A stretch of DNA of 37,757 nt. It comes from an uncultured bacterium (GTDB lineage: Bacteria; Planctomycetota; UBA1135; GCA-002686595). Below are positions 27,348 to 37,220 of this stretch, piece after piece. The notes beneath the pieces are model-generated. The model was not told the origin of the DNA and ran no database searches. It worked only from the letters and a program-made list of their open reading frames with translations. The stretch is taken from NCBI GenBank assembly GCA_938030175.1, contig CALHGQ010000399.1, forward strand, positions 1 to 37,757, given 5' to 3'. Each line of letters opens with the position of its first letter. Position 1 is the first letter of the stretch. The position numbers and the translations under genes were made by a program.

Positions 27348-29156
27348 CTACTCAGAGCCCAGAACGCTGAGGAACGCCTTCTGCGGGATCTCCACGCTGC
27401 CGACCTGGCGCATGCGGCGCTTACCAGCCTTCTGCTTCTCAAGCAGCTTGCGCTTTCGGGAGATATCGCCGCCGTAGCACTTCGCGGTCACGTCCTTGCG
27501 CAGCGCCGCGATGCTCTCGCGGGCGATGATGCGCGAGCCGATGGCGGCCTGCAGGCGCACCTCGAACATGTGGCGCGGAATCTCTTTCCGAAGCTTCTTC
27601 AGGATCGCGCGGCCCCGCGTGTCGGCGAAGGACTTGTGCACGATGGCACACAAGGCGTCCACTTCGTCGCCGTTGACCAAGATCGAGAGCTTGACGAGGT
27701 CCGCCGGCTCGAAGCCCGTGAGATCGTAGTTGAGGGTGCCGAAGCCCCGCGTGGCCGACTTCAGCTTGTCGTAGAAGTCGTACATGATCTCGGCGAGCGG
27801 GATGTCGTAGATCAGCTGAACGCGCGTGGGGGACAGGTGCTCCTGGCGCACGAACACCCCGCGGTGGTCGTTCGAGATCGTCATGGTGACGCCGATAAAC
27901 TCGGCGGGGACGATCATGGCGACGCGCACAATCGGCTCCAACACCTGGTCGAACTTGTCAGGCGTCGGCAGCGCGCCGGGGGAGCTGATCGTCTGCTCGG
28001 TGCCATCCGGCATCGAGATCTGGTAGCTCACGGAGGGCGCCGTCTGGATCATGTCGAGGTCGTGCTCACGCTCCAGTCGCTGCTGGATGATCTCCATGTG
28101 CAGGAGCCCCAGGAAGCCGCAGCGATACCCAAAGCCCAGGGCCTCTGACGTTACTGCCTCGTACGAGAACGAAGAGTCCGAGAGCGACAGGGTGTCGAGC
28201 GCGTCGCGCATCGTCACGTAGTCCTTGGGGTTCGTCGGGTAAAAGTCGGCGAACACCATGTGCCGCGGCTCTTTGTATCCCGGCAGCATCTCGTCGGAGC
28301 CGTTCTTCTCCAGCGTCAACGTATCGCCGATCCGCACGTCGCCCAGCGTCTTGATGTTTGAGACGAAGTAGCCCACCTCGCCGACGGAGAGATCGTCCTT
28401 GGAGGTCATCTTCGGGCTGAAGACCCCGATGTCCACGGCTTCGAACTTCTTGTTCGTGCCGATCATCAGGACGCGATCCTTCATGCGGAGGGTGCCCTGG
28501 AAGATTCGCAGGTAGACGATGACGCCGCGATACTCGTCGTAGACGGCGTCGAAGATCAGCGCGCGCAGCGGCGCGTCCGGGTCACCGGTCGGTGGCGGGA
28601 ACGCATCGACGAGTCGATCGAGCACTTCGGGAACGCCCTCGCCCGTCTTTGCGGAGATGCGAACCGCGTCGGTCGCTTCGATCGCGAGGCTGTTCTCGAT
28701 CTCTTCCGCGATCTCGTCGGGACGCGCGTGTCCGAGGTCGACCTTGTTCAAGACCGTCAGGATCTCGAGGTCAGCATCGATCGCGAGGTAGGCGTTCGCG
28801 ACCGTCTGCGCTTCGACCCCTTGGCTTGCATCCACCAGCAGGATGGCGCCTTCGCACGCCTGCATGGACTTCTCTACCTCGTAGTTGAAGTCCACGTGGC
28901 CCGGGGTGTCGATCAGGTTGAGCGTGTAGTCGTGCCCATCCTTGTGGTGCTTGATCGTCACGGCTCGGGCTTTGATCGTGATGCCACGTTCGCGCTCAAG
29001 CTCCATGTCGTCGAGGAGCTGGGCCTGCATCTCGCGCTTTTGCACGGTGCCGGTGACTTCGAGCATTCGGTCCGCCAGCGTCGACTTGCCATGGTCGATG
29101 TGCGCGATGATCGAGAAGTTGCGGATGTACTTGGGATCCACGTGGGTCGCGGGCAA
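27348..29156 (-). CDS. lepA: Elongation factor 4 (LepA)
   Basis: IRNFSIIAHIDHGKSTLADRMLE, MELERERGITIKA, DTPGHVDFNYEVEKSMQACEGAILLVDASQGVEAQT, C-terminal CYGGDISRKRKLLEKQKAGKRRMRQVGSVEIPQKAFLSVL. Confidence 0.98.
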   Translation of the reverse strand: MPATHVDPKYIRNFSIIAHIDHGKSTLADRMLEVTGTVQKREMQAQLLDDMELERERGITIKARAVTIKHHKDGHDYTLNLIDTPGHVDFNYEVEKSMQACEGAILLVDASQGVEAQTVANAYLAIDADLEILTVLNKVDLGHARPDEIAEEIENSLAIEATDAVRISAKTGEGVPEVLDRLVDAFPPPTGDPDAPLRALIFDAVYDEYRGVIVYLRIFQGTLRMKDRVLMIGTNKKFEAVDIGVFSPKMTSKDDLSVGEVGYFVSNIKTLGDVRIGDTLTLEKNGSDEMLPGYKEPRHMVFADFYPTNPKDYVTMRDALDTLSLSDSSFSYEAVTSEALGFGYRCGFLGLLHMEIIQQRLEREHDLDMIQTAPSVSYQISMPDGTEQTISSPGALPTPDKFDQVLEPIVRVAMIVPAEFIGVTMTISNDHRGVFVRQEHLSPTRVQLIYDIPLAEIMYDFYDKLKSATRGFGTLNYDLTGFEPADLVKLSILVNGDEVDALCAIVHKSFADTRGRAILKKLRKEIPRHMFEVRLQAAIGSRIIARESIAALRKDVTAKCYGGDISRKRKLLEKQKAGKRRMRQVGSVEIPQKAFLSVLGSE

Positions 29157-29174
29157 GGGTGCCAGCGCAGGGGG

Positions 29175-29810
29175 TCAGGTGTCTTGGAGGAGCCGGGAGA
29201 GGTCGAGTTCGAGTTCCCTTAGTGCGCGGCCACGGTGGCTGACGGACGCCTTCTCTTCGGCGCCGAGACGGCCAAAGACCATCCCCGTCACGGGAAATCC
29301 GGGCTCGGTGAACCGGAAGAGCGGATCGTATCCGAATCCACCCTCGCCCTGCGCCTCTCGAAGGATCTCTCCGGAAGTGCGACCCATCGTCTCAAAGGCG
29401 ATTTCGCCGGTCTTGGGGGCCGCGAGGGCGAGTGCGCACACAAAGGCGGCGCCACGATCCTGATCCGGGACGTCTGCGAGGTCGTTCAGGAGCTTTCGGT
29501 TGTTGGCCTCGTCGTCCCCGTGGGTCCCGGCAAAGCGCGCCGAAAAGACGCCCGGAGCGCCGCCGAGGGCCTCGACCGTGAGTCCGGAGTCGTCCGCCAG
29601 CGTCCAAAGACCCGAGTGGCGGGCTCCAGACGAGGCTTTCTTGGCGGCGTTGGCCGCGAAGGTGTCGCCATCCTCCACGACTTCAGGCAGGCCCCCACTG
29701 TCGGCGGGGGACACGACCTCGACCCCGAGCGGCGCGGCTACGCGCTGCAGCTCGGCGAGCTTTTTCTTGTTGCCAGAGGCGAGGAGCAGCTTCATCCCTT
29801 CGTGCTTCAT
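29175..29810 (-). CDS. rdgB: XTP/dITP diphosphatase (RdgB/HAM1)
   Basis: [50 protein letters not shown]. Confidence 0.95.
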   Translation of the reverse strand: MKHEGMKLLLASGNKKKLAELQRVAAPLGVEVVSPADSGGLPEVVEDGDTFAANAAKKASSGARHSGLWTLADDSGLTVEALGGAPGVFSARFAGTHGDDEANNRKLLNDLADVPDQDRGAAFVCALALAAPKTGEIAFETMGRTSGEILREAQGEGGFGYDPLFRFTEPGFPVTGMVFGRLGAEEKASVSHRGRALRELELDLSRLLQDT

Positions 29811-30541
29811 CCCCTGGTCCCGAGGGCTTCGGCCAAAGACTCTTTTTGGAGGGCAAAGATGCGCTCGATGGCCCCTTGGCCCAGATCCAGCAGCTGGTTC
29901 AGTTCGTCGCGGCTAAACGGCGCAGCCTCGGCGGCGCCCTGGATCTCCACAAATTCCCCGGCGCCGGTCATGACGAGATTCATGTCGCTCATGGCCCGGC
30001 TGTCCTCTTTGTAGCAGAGGTCCACGAGGGGGGTGCCGTCCACGACGCCCACGGAGACGGCGCCTAGCTGCGACTGGAGCGGCCACTTCTTCAGCTTGCG
30101 CTCCTCATCCATCCAGGTCAGCGCATCGTGCAGCGCGACGTAGGCCCCGCTGATCGCCGTGGTGCGCGTGCCGCCGTCGGCCTGGATCACATCGCAGTCG
30201 ATCCAGATGGTGCGCTCGGTCATGGCCTTGGTGTCGACGACGGCGCGCAGCGAGCGCCCGATCAGCCGCTGAATCTCGACGCCGCGTCCGTCGACCGAGC
30301 CGCCCTTGTCCCGCTGTTTGCGGCTGTGGGTCGAGCTCGGGAGCATCGAATACTCAGCGGTGACCCAGCCCTTGCCCTGCCCTTTGAGGAAGCGCGGAAC
30401 CCCGTCCTGGACGAAGGCCGTGCACAGCACCTGGGTCTCGCCGAACGACGCCAGTACGGACCCGTGGGCGCGCTTGGTGAATTGGCGCTGGAAGGTGATT
30501 GGGCGGAGTTCGTCGGGCGCGCGGCCGTCGCTACGTTGCAT
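29807..30541 (-). CDS. rph: Ribonuclease PH
   Basis: [93 protein letters not shown]; overlaps rdgB by ATGA. Confidence 0.97.
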   Translation of the reverse strand: MQRSDGRAPDELRPITFQRQFTKRAHGSVLASFGETQVLCTAFVQDGVPRFLKGQGKGWVTAEYSMLPSSTHSRKQRDKGGSVDGRGVEIQRLIGRSLRAVVDTKAMTERTIWIDCDVIQADGGTRTTAISGAYVALHDALTWMDEERKLKKWPLQSQLGAVSVGVVDGTPLVDLCYKEDSRAMSDMNLVMTGAGEFVEIQGAAEAAPFSRDELNQLLDLGQGAIERIFALQKESLAEALGTRG

Positions 30542-30711
30542 GGGGACCAAGGTCAAAAGGTGCGGGGATGGAGCCGAATAGCCTATCCCCAAAGGAGGGT
30601 CAGCCCCACCGCCACTCGTCAGATCGGTGAATCCTAATAATGACACGGCTGGCAGAGGGACCCTGGCTGCTTTGCCGGTCGCAGTGGGCTCCCGGTTAGG
30701 CTAGTGGCCCC

Positions 30712-32922
30712 ATGGTCACGCCCAAGCCCTCGACCCTCCTCCTCGTCCTCGCCGGGCTCTCTGCTTCTGCGCTTGGGACCTCCTGTTCCGGTTCAGATGT
30801 GGAGCCCGCGCCCAGTGAACCCTCGGAGTCCCGTGCCCCCGAGCGCGACTCGCGGCTCGTGCTGTTCCCTTTCTCCGAAGGCCCAGAAGGAGCCGTGGCG
30901 ATCGTCCGGGGGGAAGCTTCCTCTGACACGCCGGTGCTCCTCGGCGCGCAGTTCGTTCCTCCCGTTGGCGGGCCCTCCGCGTTCTTTCAATCAGGCGGGG
31001 ACTACCGGCAGTGCGGCCGGATGGAGTCGGGCGTCGAGTACGGACTGGCGTGGCGGTTCGAGGCCTCTGGTGCGGGACGCCCGGCGGGAAGCGTCGTCAC
31101 GGTGGACGTCGGGCTGATGGCCTCTGCGACGAAGGAAGAGCTCGAGGCGCTGGCCCAGGGTCAAAAGGGCCACTACCGATCCCATGACGAAGACCCCGGC
31201 GCGCAGGACGGCTCCGAGCTCGCTGAGGGCGCGCAGGACCCAGAAGAGCTCGTTGGCCAGCTCGAGTTCAGCGTAGGGCCCACAGGGTCCAGCGATTTCC
31301 AGACCATCGAACTCAAAGCCGGTTGGTCGAGCATCGATCTGCCCATGGACGCGGCCACGCTGCTCTCGGGTCTGCGCCTGCGGGGCACCGCGGGAGAGGG
31401 CACCCACGTGCTCATCGGCAACGCGCGCGTCCGCGATGTCCAGGGCGCCCGTGAAGGGAGGCGCCCGCCGACCGTTCTCTTCGTGACTTTTGACACGAGC
31501 CGCGCCGATCACTTCTCGTCGATCAACCCGGGGTCGGTGGCGGAGACCCCGAACTTCGATCGCCTGGCTTCGGAGGGCGCGCTCTACACGAACTGCTACT
31601 CCGCAACGAACATCACCAACCCGTCCCACGTCACGCTGATGACCGGCGTGTCGCCGCGCGATACGAAGATCGTCGACAACAAGACGCCGCTTCACTACTC
31701 GGCGTCGACGCTCGCGGAGCAGTTCGAAGCCTCGGGCTACCAGACGTACGCTGTGCTCAGCGCTTTTCACCTCGGCCACGAGCTCAGCGGACTCGGCCAG
31801 GGCTTCCACCGACTCGACACGACGCCTAACTTCGCGCGCTCGGGCGAGGAGACCCTCGACGTGGCGAGGCAGTGGATCGGTGAGGCCGAGGGGTCGCCGC
31901 TCTTCATCTGGGTGCACCTCTTCGATCCGCACGCGCCCTATCGCCTCCCGGACTCGTACCTGCGGAAGCTCTTGGACGGGCGCGCCGATCCTTACGCCGG
32001 CGAGCCCCAGTTCGACGGCCCGCTACGCGTCACGCCCCAGTGGGTGGTGAACGAAGGCGTCAAGGACCCTGCGTTCGTGACCGCTCTCTACGGTGGAGGC
32101 GTCGAGTACCTCGACGATTTGTTCGGGCGCCTTCTCAAGGTGAACCGCATGACGGACGCCACGGTGCTCGCCACCGCGGACCACGGCGAGGGGCTCGGCG
32201 AGCGCAACGTTTGGTGGGATCACTCGGGTGCCTTCTATCCGATGCTCCACGTGCCGATGGCGATCCGTGATCCGCGCATCGCTCCGGGCACGGTGGTGAG
32301 CGCGCCCGTGGAGAACCGCGGCGCGGCGCTCGCGCTCCTCGGGCTAATGGACCTGCCGACCCGTGCCTTCCCGGGGCCGAAACTTCCGGTGGAGCCCACC
32401 GAGCCAGTGGCAGACCCGTCGGCGAATTCAGCGGTCCGCTTCGCCATGGCTGCCCACGGGGGATCCGTTTCGATCACCGACGGCGATTTCACCCTGGAGA
32501 TGTTCCTGCGCGAGCGGGACGTCGGTTCCTCCGGCCGGGTGCACGCGACGGGGAGCTGCTACCTCTACGACGTGACAGACGACCCAGGCTGCACCAAAAA
32601 CCTCGTGGCGTTGGAGTACGAGCGCGCGATCTCCATGCGCGCCCGACTACTGAAGTGGGTGGAGTCCGCCGAGGTGACCGGCATGAACCCCGTCAACCAC
32701 GACGTCAGCCCCGAGATCCTCAGCAAGCTCGCCTCCATGGGGTACTCCGAGGGGCCCGAGCAGCTCGCCAAGTGGTGGGCGCCCGAGCACGTCGCCAAAG
32801 AGGACGGGCCGGATCCCTGGTCGAAGAGCCCGTGGAACCTTGGGTTCACCGCCCAGGACGGCCAAGCCATCCTTGAGGCTGCGGTCGCCGCTGACAACGC
32901 GAAATTCGCCCCGGGCAACTGA
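30712..32922 (+). CDS. Sulfatase-fold hydrolase with N-terminal ~240-aa extra domain; Thr at the nucleophile position
   Basis: Core PTVLFVTFDTSRADHFSSINPG, ATNITNPSHVTLMTGVSP, LATADHGEGLGERNVWWDHSG; signal ALGTSCSG. Confidence 0.88.
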   Translation: MVTPKPSTLLLVLAGLSASALGTSCSGSDVEPAPSEPSESRAPERDSRLVLFPFSEGPEGAVAIVRGEASSDTPVLLGAQFVPPVGGPSAFFQSGGDYRQCGRMESGVEYGLAWRFEASGAGRPAGSVVTVDVGLMASATKEELEALAQGQKGHYRSHDEDPGAQDGSELAEGAQDPEELVGQLEFSVGPTGSSDFQTIELKAGWSSIDLPMDAATLLSGLRLRGTAGEGTHVLIGNARVRDVQGAREGRRPPTVLFVTFDTSRADHFSSINPGSVAETPNFDRLASEGALYTNCYSATNITNPSHVTLMTGVSPRDTKIVDNKTPLHYSASTLAEQFEASGYQTYAVLSAFHLGHELSGLGQGFHRLDTTPNFARSGEETLDVARQWIGEAEGSPLFIWVHLFDPHAPYRLPDSYLRKLLDGRADPYAGEPQFDGPLRVTPQWVVNEGVKDPAFVTALYGGGVEYLDDLFGRLLKVNRMTDATVLATADHGEGLGERNVWWDHSGAFYPMLHVPMAIRDPRIAPGTVVSAPVENRGAALALLGLMDLPTRAFPGPKLPVEPTEPVADPSANSAVRFAMAAHGGSVSITDGDFTLEMFLRERDVGSSGRVHATGSCYLYDVTDDPGCTKNLVALEYERAISMRARLLKWVESAEVTGMNPVNHDVSPEILSKLASMGYSEGPEQLAKWWAPEHVAKEDGPDPWSKSPWNLGFTAQDGQAILEAAVAADNAKFAPGN

Positions 32923-33007
32923 TGGGGCGCGGTTCCAGGCCGTTTTTGCGTCAACCGGGAACGCTAGGGGGCTAGGCGGAGGTAGTGGGGTAGGAGAACG
33001 AACCTCG

Positions 33008-35131
33008 ATGAACCACCAACCCAATACCGCCTTCGGGCATTCCTCCCTGGCCCAGTCCCTCGTTGAGCACCAGGAATTCGTACGACGGCTTGCCCTGCGG
33101 CTCACCGGCGATCCCTCGGAGGCGGATGACGCCGCCCAAGACACGTGGGTGCGCGCGCTCGAGCGCCGACCTTCGCTTTCGCGGAGGCTCGGTCCTTGGC
33201 TAGAGACTTCGCTGCGGGGCATCGTCCGCAATCGGCGCCGCGCCGCGGGACGACGAGCCGTACACGAGAAGGCGGCGGCCCGCCCTGAGGTCGCCTCCCA
33301 GGTGGCCCCCCAGGTAGCCCCCGTGGAGCAGCTCGAGCTTCGGCAATGGGTGGTCGACGCTGTGCTCGCCTTGGACGAGCCGTACCGCCGCACGGTGGTC
33401 ATGGCGTACCAGCAAGGGTTGAGCGCAGCCGAGATCGCGGGCCGTGAGGGGGTGGCCGCCGCGACCGTGCGGACGCGCCTTTACCGGGCGCATGAGCGGC
33501 TCCGCGAACGGATCGGCGACGCGGAGAAGCACGACGGGCTGGCGGCGCTGGCTGCGGCGCCCCTGTGGGGCGCAGCCCGCGCGGGGGCTGTAGGGGGAAA
33601 GCTCGGCGGCGCTGCGCTCGGCGGTGGAGTGCTCACAAAGGCCGCCGGATGGGCGGCCTTGGCGGCTGCCTTCGTCGCCGCCATTTCCTTAGGGGCATGG
33701 GCGGCTTGGAACGACGCCGAGTCCCCTTCGACGCCAGCGCTTGAGGCCTCCCCCTCAAGGGCAGCGTTGGCGGCGGTCTCCTCGGGGGGGGAGTCGGAGC
33801 TAGCCGCGTTGGACGTGGCGCCTGTGGTCGAGGACTCGAAGGAGCAGGCCGGTGAGCGCCGTGCGCTCGTCCCTGAAGGAGCGGCGGACTGGCCCTACTG
33901 GGACGCTGTACGGTCGACACGGGCCGACCTCCCGCGCTACCGCGTTCCCGAGTCGGAGGCGAGTGCGGCCCTGCGCAGGGAGCTCGAGGGGCTGAGCCTT
34001 TTGAATCCGATCCTCCCGTTGAGTGTCAGGGCGCTTGAGTCGGCCTTTGGAGAAGCAGCGGAGCTGAAGGATGTGTCGTTGGCCCTCGCGCCGTCCGTTC
34101 CTTCGTCGACCTTCGCGGGCGCCGAGTGGTTGACCGCGCCGAAAGCGATGCCGATGGTCGACTGGCTAGGCCTCATATCCTCCTTGCATGGGGCGGACAT
34201 TCAATGGGAGGTCCTCGACGGTTCCGTGGTGTTGGCGCCCATGCAGGAGCTAGTCGCAGGTGCCGAGCCCTTCGACCATCGCATCGATGATCTCCTCCTT
34301 GATCCAGCGGCGTACTTCCCAGACGGGGCCGTCCCTTATCCTCTCTATTCGTCGGTTGCGAACGCAAACGACCTCTGCGTGATGCTCATGGGTGGAGCGG
34401 CGGAGTTCCTTCCTGATAGGGAGACCGCTGAGGTTTTGCTCGAACCCCAGGCGATTCGGTGGCGTCATTCGCCGCGATCCCAGCTGCACGTGCAGAGGTA
34501 CCTGGATCAAGTGCGCGCATTTCGGCAGCCGCTACCGGAGCAAGGGGTGTCGGGGAAGAGAGCTCGGCTCCACGAAACACCGAGCGACCGCGCGATCCTG
34601 TCCATCCTCCGCGCCGCCGGGGGCATGAAAGGGTTGATGGAAGAAGCCGACAAAACGCTCGTGGAGCGGCTGCGAGCCCTCGGCACGCAGCACGGCGTCG
34701 GCGTCCTTTGGACCAGCGCGGCGCGTGAGCATGCCGATGCGCCCGAGCAGCTAGCCCTTGGGGTTCTTTGCGGATGCCTGGTGCTGAAGATGCGCGATGA
34801 GGGATTCGTGCGGCAGCTTCCGGTGCTGTGGATGGACCTCCGCACGAAGTTCACGGGACAGGCGATCGATCCGCAGCGAGTGGCCGAGGACGCCAGGCTC
34901 GGTTCGCTGGCCCGAAAAGGGTCGGAGCCAACGCTGACCACGGACTTCCTCGTGGCGTTCTTGCAGCGCTACGTGGCGCCCGAAAGCTGGGACCAGGACC
35001 CAAGGTACTCCATGATGGTGTCCCAGGACTCGCAGCTCACCGTCCACCAGAGCGCATGGGTCCTCGACGAGATCGAGAGAACCGTGAACTACCTGGCAGG
35101 AACCGCGTCCGTCACCGATAGCGCGCGCTAG
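33008..35131 (+). CDS. ECF sigma factor fused to a transmembrane helix and large C-terminal extracytoplasmic region
   Basis: Sigma regions FVRRLALRLTGDPSEADDAAQDTWVRAL and LDEPYRRTVVMAYQQGLSAAEIAGREGVAAATVRTRLYRAHERLRERI; TM WAALAAAFVAAISLGAWAAW (33650-33709); ~470 aa follow in the same frame. Confidence 0.87.
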   Translation: MNHQPNTAFGHSSLAQSLVEHQEFVRRLALRLTGDPSEADDAAQDTWVRALERRPSLSRRLGPWLETSLRGIVRNRRRAAGRRAVHEKAAARPEVASQVAPQVAPVEQLELRQWVVDAVLALDEPYRRTVVMAYQQGLSAAEIAGREGVAAATVRTRLYRAHERLRERIGDAEKHDGLAALAAAPLWGAARAGAVGGKLGGAALGGGVLTKAAGWAALAAAFVAAISLGAWAAWNDAESPSTPALEASPSRAALAAVSSGGESELAALDVAPVVEDSKEQAGERRALVPEGAADWPYWDAVRSTRADLPRYRVPESEASAALRRELEGLSLLNPILPLSVRALESAFGEAAELKDVSLALAPSVPSSTFAGAEWLTAPKAMPMVDWLGLISSLHGADIQWEVLDGSVVLAPMQELVAGAEPFDHRIDDLLLDPAAYFPDGAVPYPLYSSVANANDLCVMLMGGAAEFLPDRETAEVLLEPQAIRWRHSPRSQLHVQRYLDQVRAFRQPLPEQGVSGKRARLHETPSDRAILSILRAAGGMKGLMEEADKTLVERLRALGTQHGVGVLWTSAAREHADAPEQLALGVLCGCLVLKMRDEGFVRQLPVLWMDLRTKFTGQAIDPQRVAEDARLGSLARKGSEPTLTTDFLVAFLQRYVAPESWDQDPRYSMMVSQDSQLTVHQSAWVLDEIERTVNYLAGTASVTDSAR

Positions 35132-35147
35132 CGACGTCGAGTCGCCC

Positions 35148-35804
35148 TCACAGGGGGTCGAGGGTGGCGACGATCCGCGGCTCGGATGAGTCGAACGCGG
35201 GTGAGCGGTGAATCGCACCGTGTGCCTCGTTCCCCTCCCAAAGCGTTCCCTTCAGGAGCACGACGTCCCCTGCCCTTGAAGTTCTGACGGACTCCTCGAG
35301 GGCATCGAGCCTCTCGCGCCCCCGCGGGTTCGGGCTCGAACCTGGGTCGCCGGCGGTCCAGCGGTCGGGGACGTACTCGGTGCCGGGGCCGCGATAGGTC
35401 GTGACGAGGCGCAGCCCCACGCGATCGAAGTGCAGGTTCGGGCAAGCGGGCTTCAGAAGTCGCATGACCCGAACCCCAATCGCGTTCGCGCCGGTGAGGT
35501 CCCGCAGGAGCTCCGAGAGGAAGAGAATGTCGTCTCGCAGCGCCGGAAGCTCGCGCTTGAACGTGTGGGCGAATTGAGTTCTCAGGGGGCTGCCATCTAC
35601 GCCGTCCCCATCGCCGTCGCTGGGCAGCACGGTGGAGAAACCGTCCCAGTTCCCGTGGGCCAGGCCCTCGGATTCCGCGACAAGGTCCGCGTCAAGGGAG
35701 CGCCTCAGATGCGCAATGTTGCACCAGGGTTCGAAGATCGACGCTAGCTCCACCAACGAGTCGGCGCGCGCCACGCTCGTCGGGGGGTGGGACGATGTCA
35801 CCAT
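35148..35804 (-). CDS. DUF1826-like protein
   Basis: LRDLTGANAIGVRVMRLLKPACPNLHFDRVGLRLVTTYRGPGTEYVPD...GDVVLLKGTLWEGNEAHGAIHRSPAF; starts immediately after the stop of the GTPase reading frame (TAG at 35805-35807). Confidence 0.75.
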   Translation of the reverse strand: MVTSSHPPTSVARADSLVELASIFEPWCNIAHLRRSLDADLVAESEGLAHGNWDGFSTVLPSDGDGDGVDGSPLRTQFAHTFKRELPALRDDILFLSELLRDLTGANAIGVRVMRLLKPACPNLHFDRVGLRLVTTYRGPGTEYVPDRWTAGDPGSSPNPRGRERLDALEESVRTSRAGDVVLLKGTLWEGNEAHGAIHRSPAFDSSEPRIVATLDPL

Positions 35805-37112
35805 CTAGAGAGCCTCCTCGGTGGACGCGGCCACCATCGCGATCGAGTCGTCTAGCTCCTCCATCGCCTCGTCGGCACCATCGAGCGAGAGGAACGGGTT
35901 GGGCAGCCCCTCCCACGCAGCGACGCCTGCGTCGGCGACGGAAGCGGGCAAGAGACAATCGTCGAGGCGCTTTCGAAGCTCGTCCTCGTCCATCTGCTGT
36001 CCGATGATGACGAGCTTCTGGACTCGATCGCCGAACTTGGGGTCCCATCCGGGTTGTGCATCGGGGGCGTCTTCCGGATGGCCTTCCCAGTGTTCCTTGG
36101 GCGTCGCCGCCTACCAGTAGCCCTTGGGCCCGATGTGGCAGACTCCGCCGGCTTGGGCCCACTCGTAGGCGATCCCGTGGTCCGCAGCGACCCAGAAGAA
36201 GCCCTTGGATCGGAGGACGCTGCTCCACGCTTCAGGATGATGGAACAGGGCGTGGAGCTTCTCGGCGTCGAATGGGCGGCGCTCTTGGTAGACGAAGCTG
36301 GTGAAGCCGTAGGTCTCGGTTTCTGGGGCGTGCTCACCCTCAAGCTCGCGCTGCCACGCCTCTGAGTTGGCGGCCTCCTCGTAGTTGAAGAGACCGGTGT
36401 TCAAGACTTGCTCCAGCGGGATCTTGCCGAACTGTGCGTGGACAATCTTCGCCCGTGGGTTGAGGTTCCTCAGCGCGGAGTGGACCTCCGCGAGCGCCCG
36501 CTCGTCGACCAAGTCCACCTTGTTGAGCACGATCACGTCGGCGAACTCCACCTGATCGATGAGAAGCTCCGCGACCGTCCTCATGTCGTCGGGCCCAGAG
36601 GCGAGCCCAAGCTCGGCGAGATCGTCCGCCTTCATCACGCTCGCCAAGAGGCCGGACGCATCGACCACCGTCACCATCGTGTCGAGCCTCGCGACCTCCG
36701 CCAGGCTTTGACCCTCCTCGTCCTCGAACGTGAACGTCTGCGCGACCGGCACAGGCTCTGAGATCCCCGTCGACTCAATCAGGAGGTAGTCGAAGCGACC
36801 GTCTTTTGCCAAGCGGGCGACCTCCTCGAGCAGGTCCTCCCGGAGCGTGCAGCAGATGCAGCCGTTCGTCATCTCGACCAGCTTCTCCTCCGTGCGTGAC
36901 AGATCGGACCCGCCCCGCGCGACGAGCTCGCTGTCGATGTTCACCTCGCTCATGTCGTTCACGATCACGGCGACCCGAAGGCCGTCGCGGTTGTTCAGGA
37001 CATGGTTCAGGAGCGTGGTCTTGCCGGCTCCGAGGAACCCGCTGAGGACAGTGGTGGGGAGGCGACGGACGGAGGGCGAAGAGTCGGGGGCGAGTGGGGT
37101 CTCAGTGAGCAT
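35805..37112 (-). pseudogene. COG0523/CobW-family GTPase (putative zinc metallochaperone) with one in-frame TAG stop (36111-36113)
   Basis: Walker [54 protein letters not shown] reads ...[67 protein letters not shown]...; uninterrupted part ends at 36111. Confidence 0.88.
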
Positions 37113-37220
37113 GTGGATCGGAACCTCCCAGGAAAGCGGTGCACCAATCCGGCAATGAACTGGCCACAGGAGTTCACGACGCCCCTCAACGGAACGCTTG
37201 GACGGTGGGGCAAGTGTCGA

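Noticed and set aside
27291-28148. 285-aa plus-strand ORF opposite lepA
   Set aside because: Antisense shadow of lepA, which matches across its whole length.
30991-31932. 313-aa minus-strand ORF opposite the second sulfatase-fold gene
   Set aside because: Arg/Val-rich shadow translation; the plus-strand protein has clear motifs.
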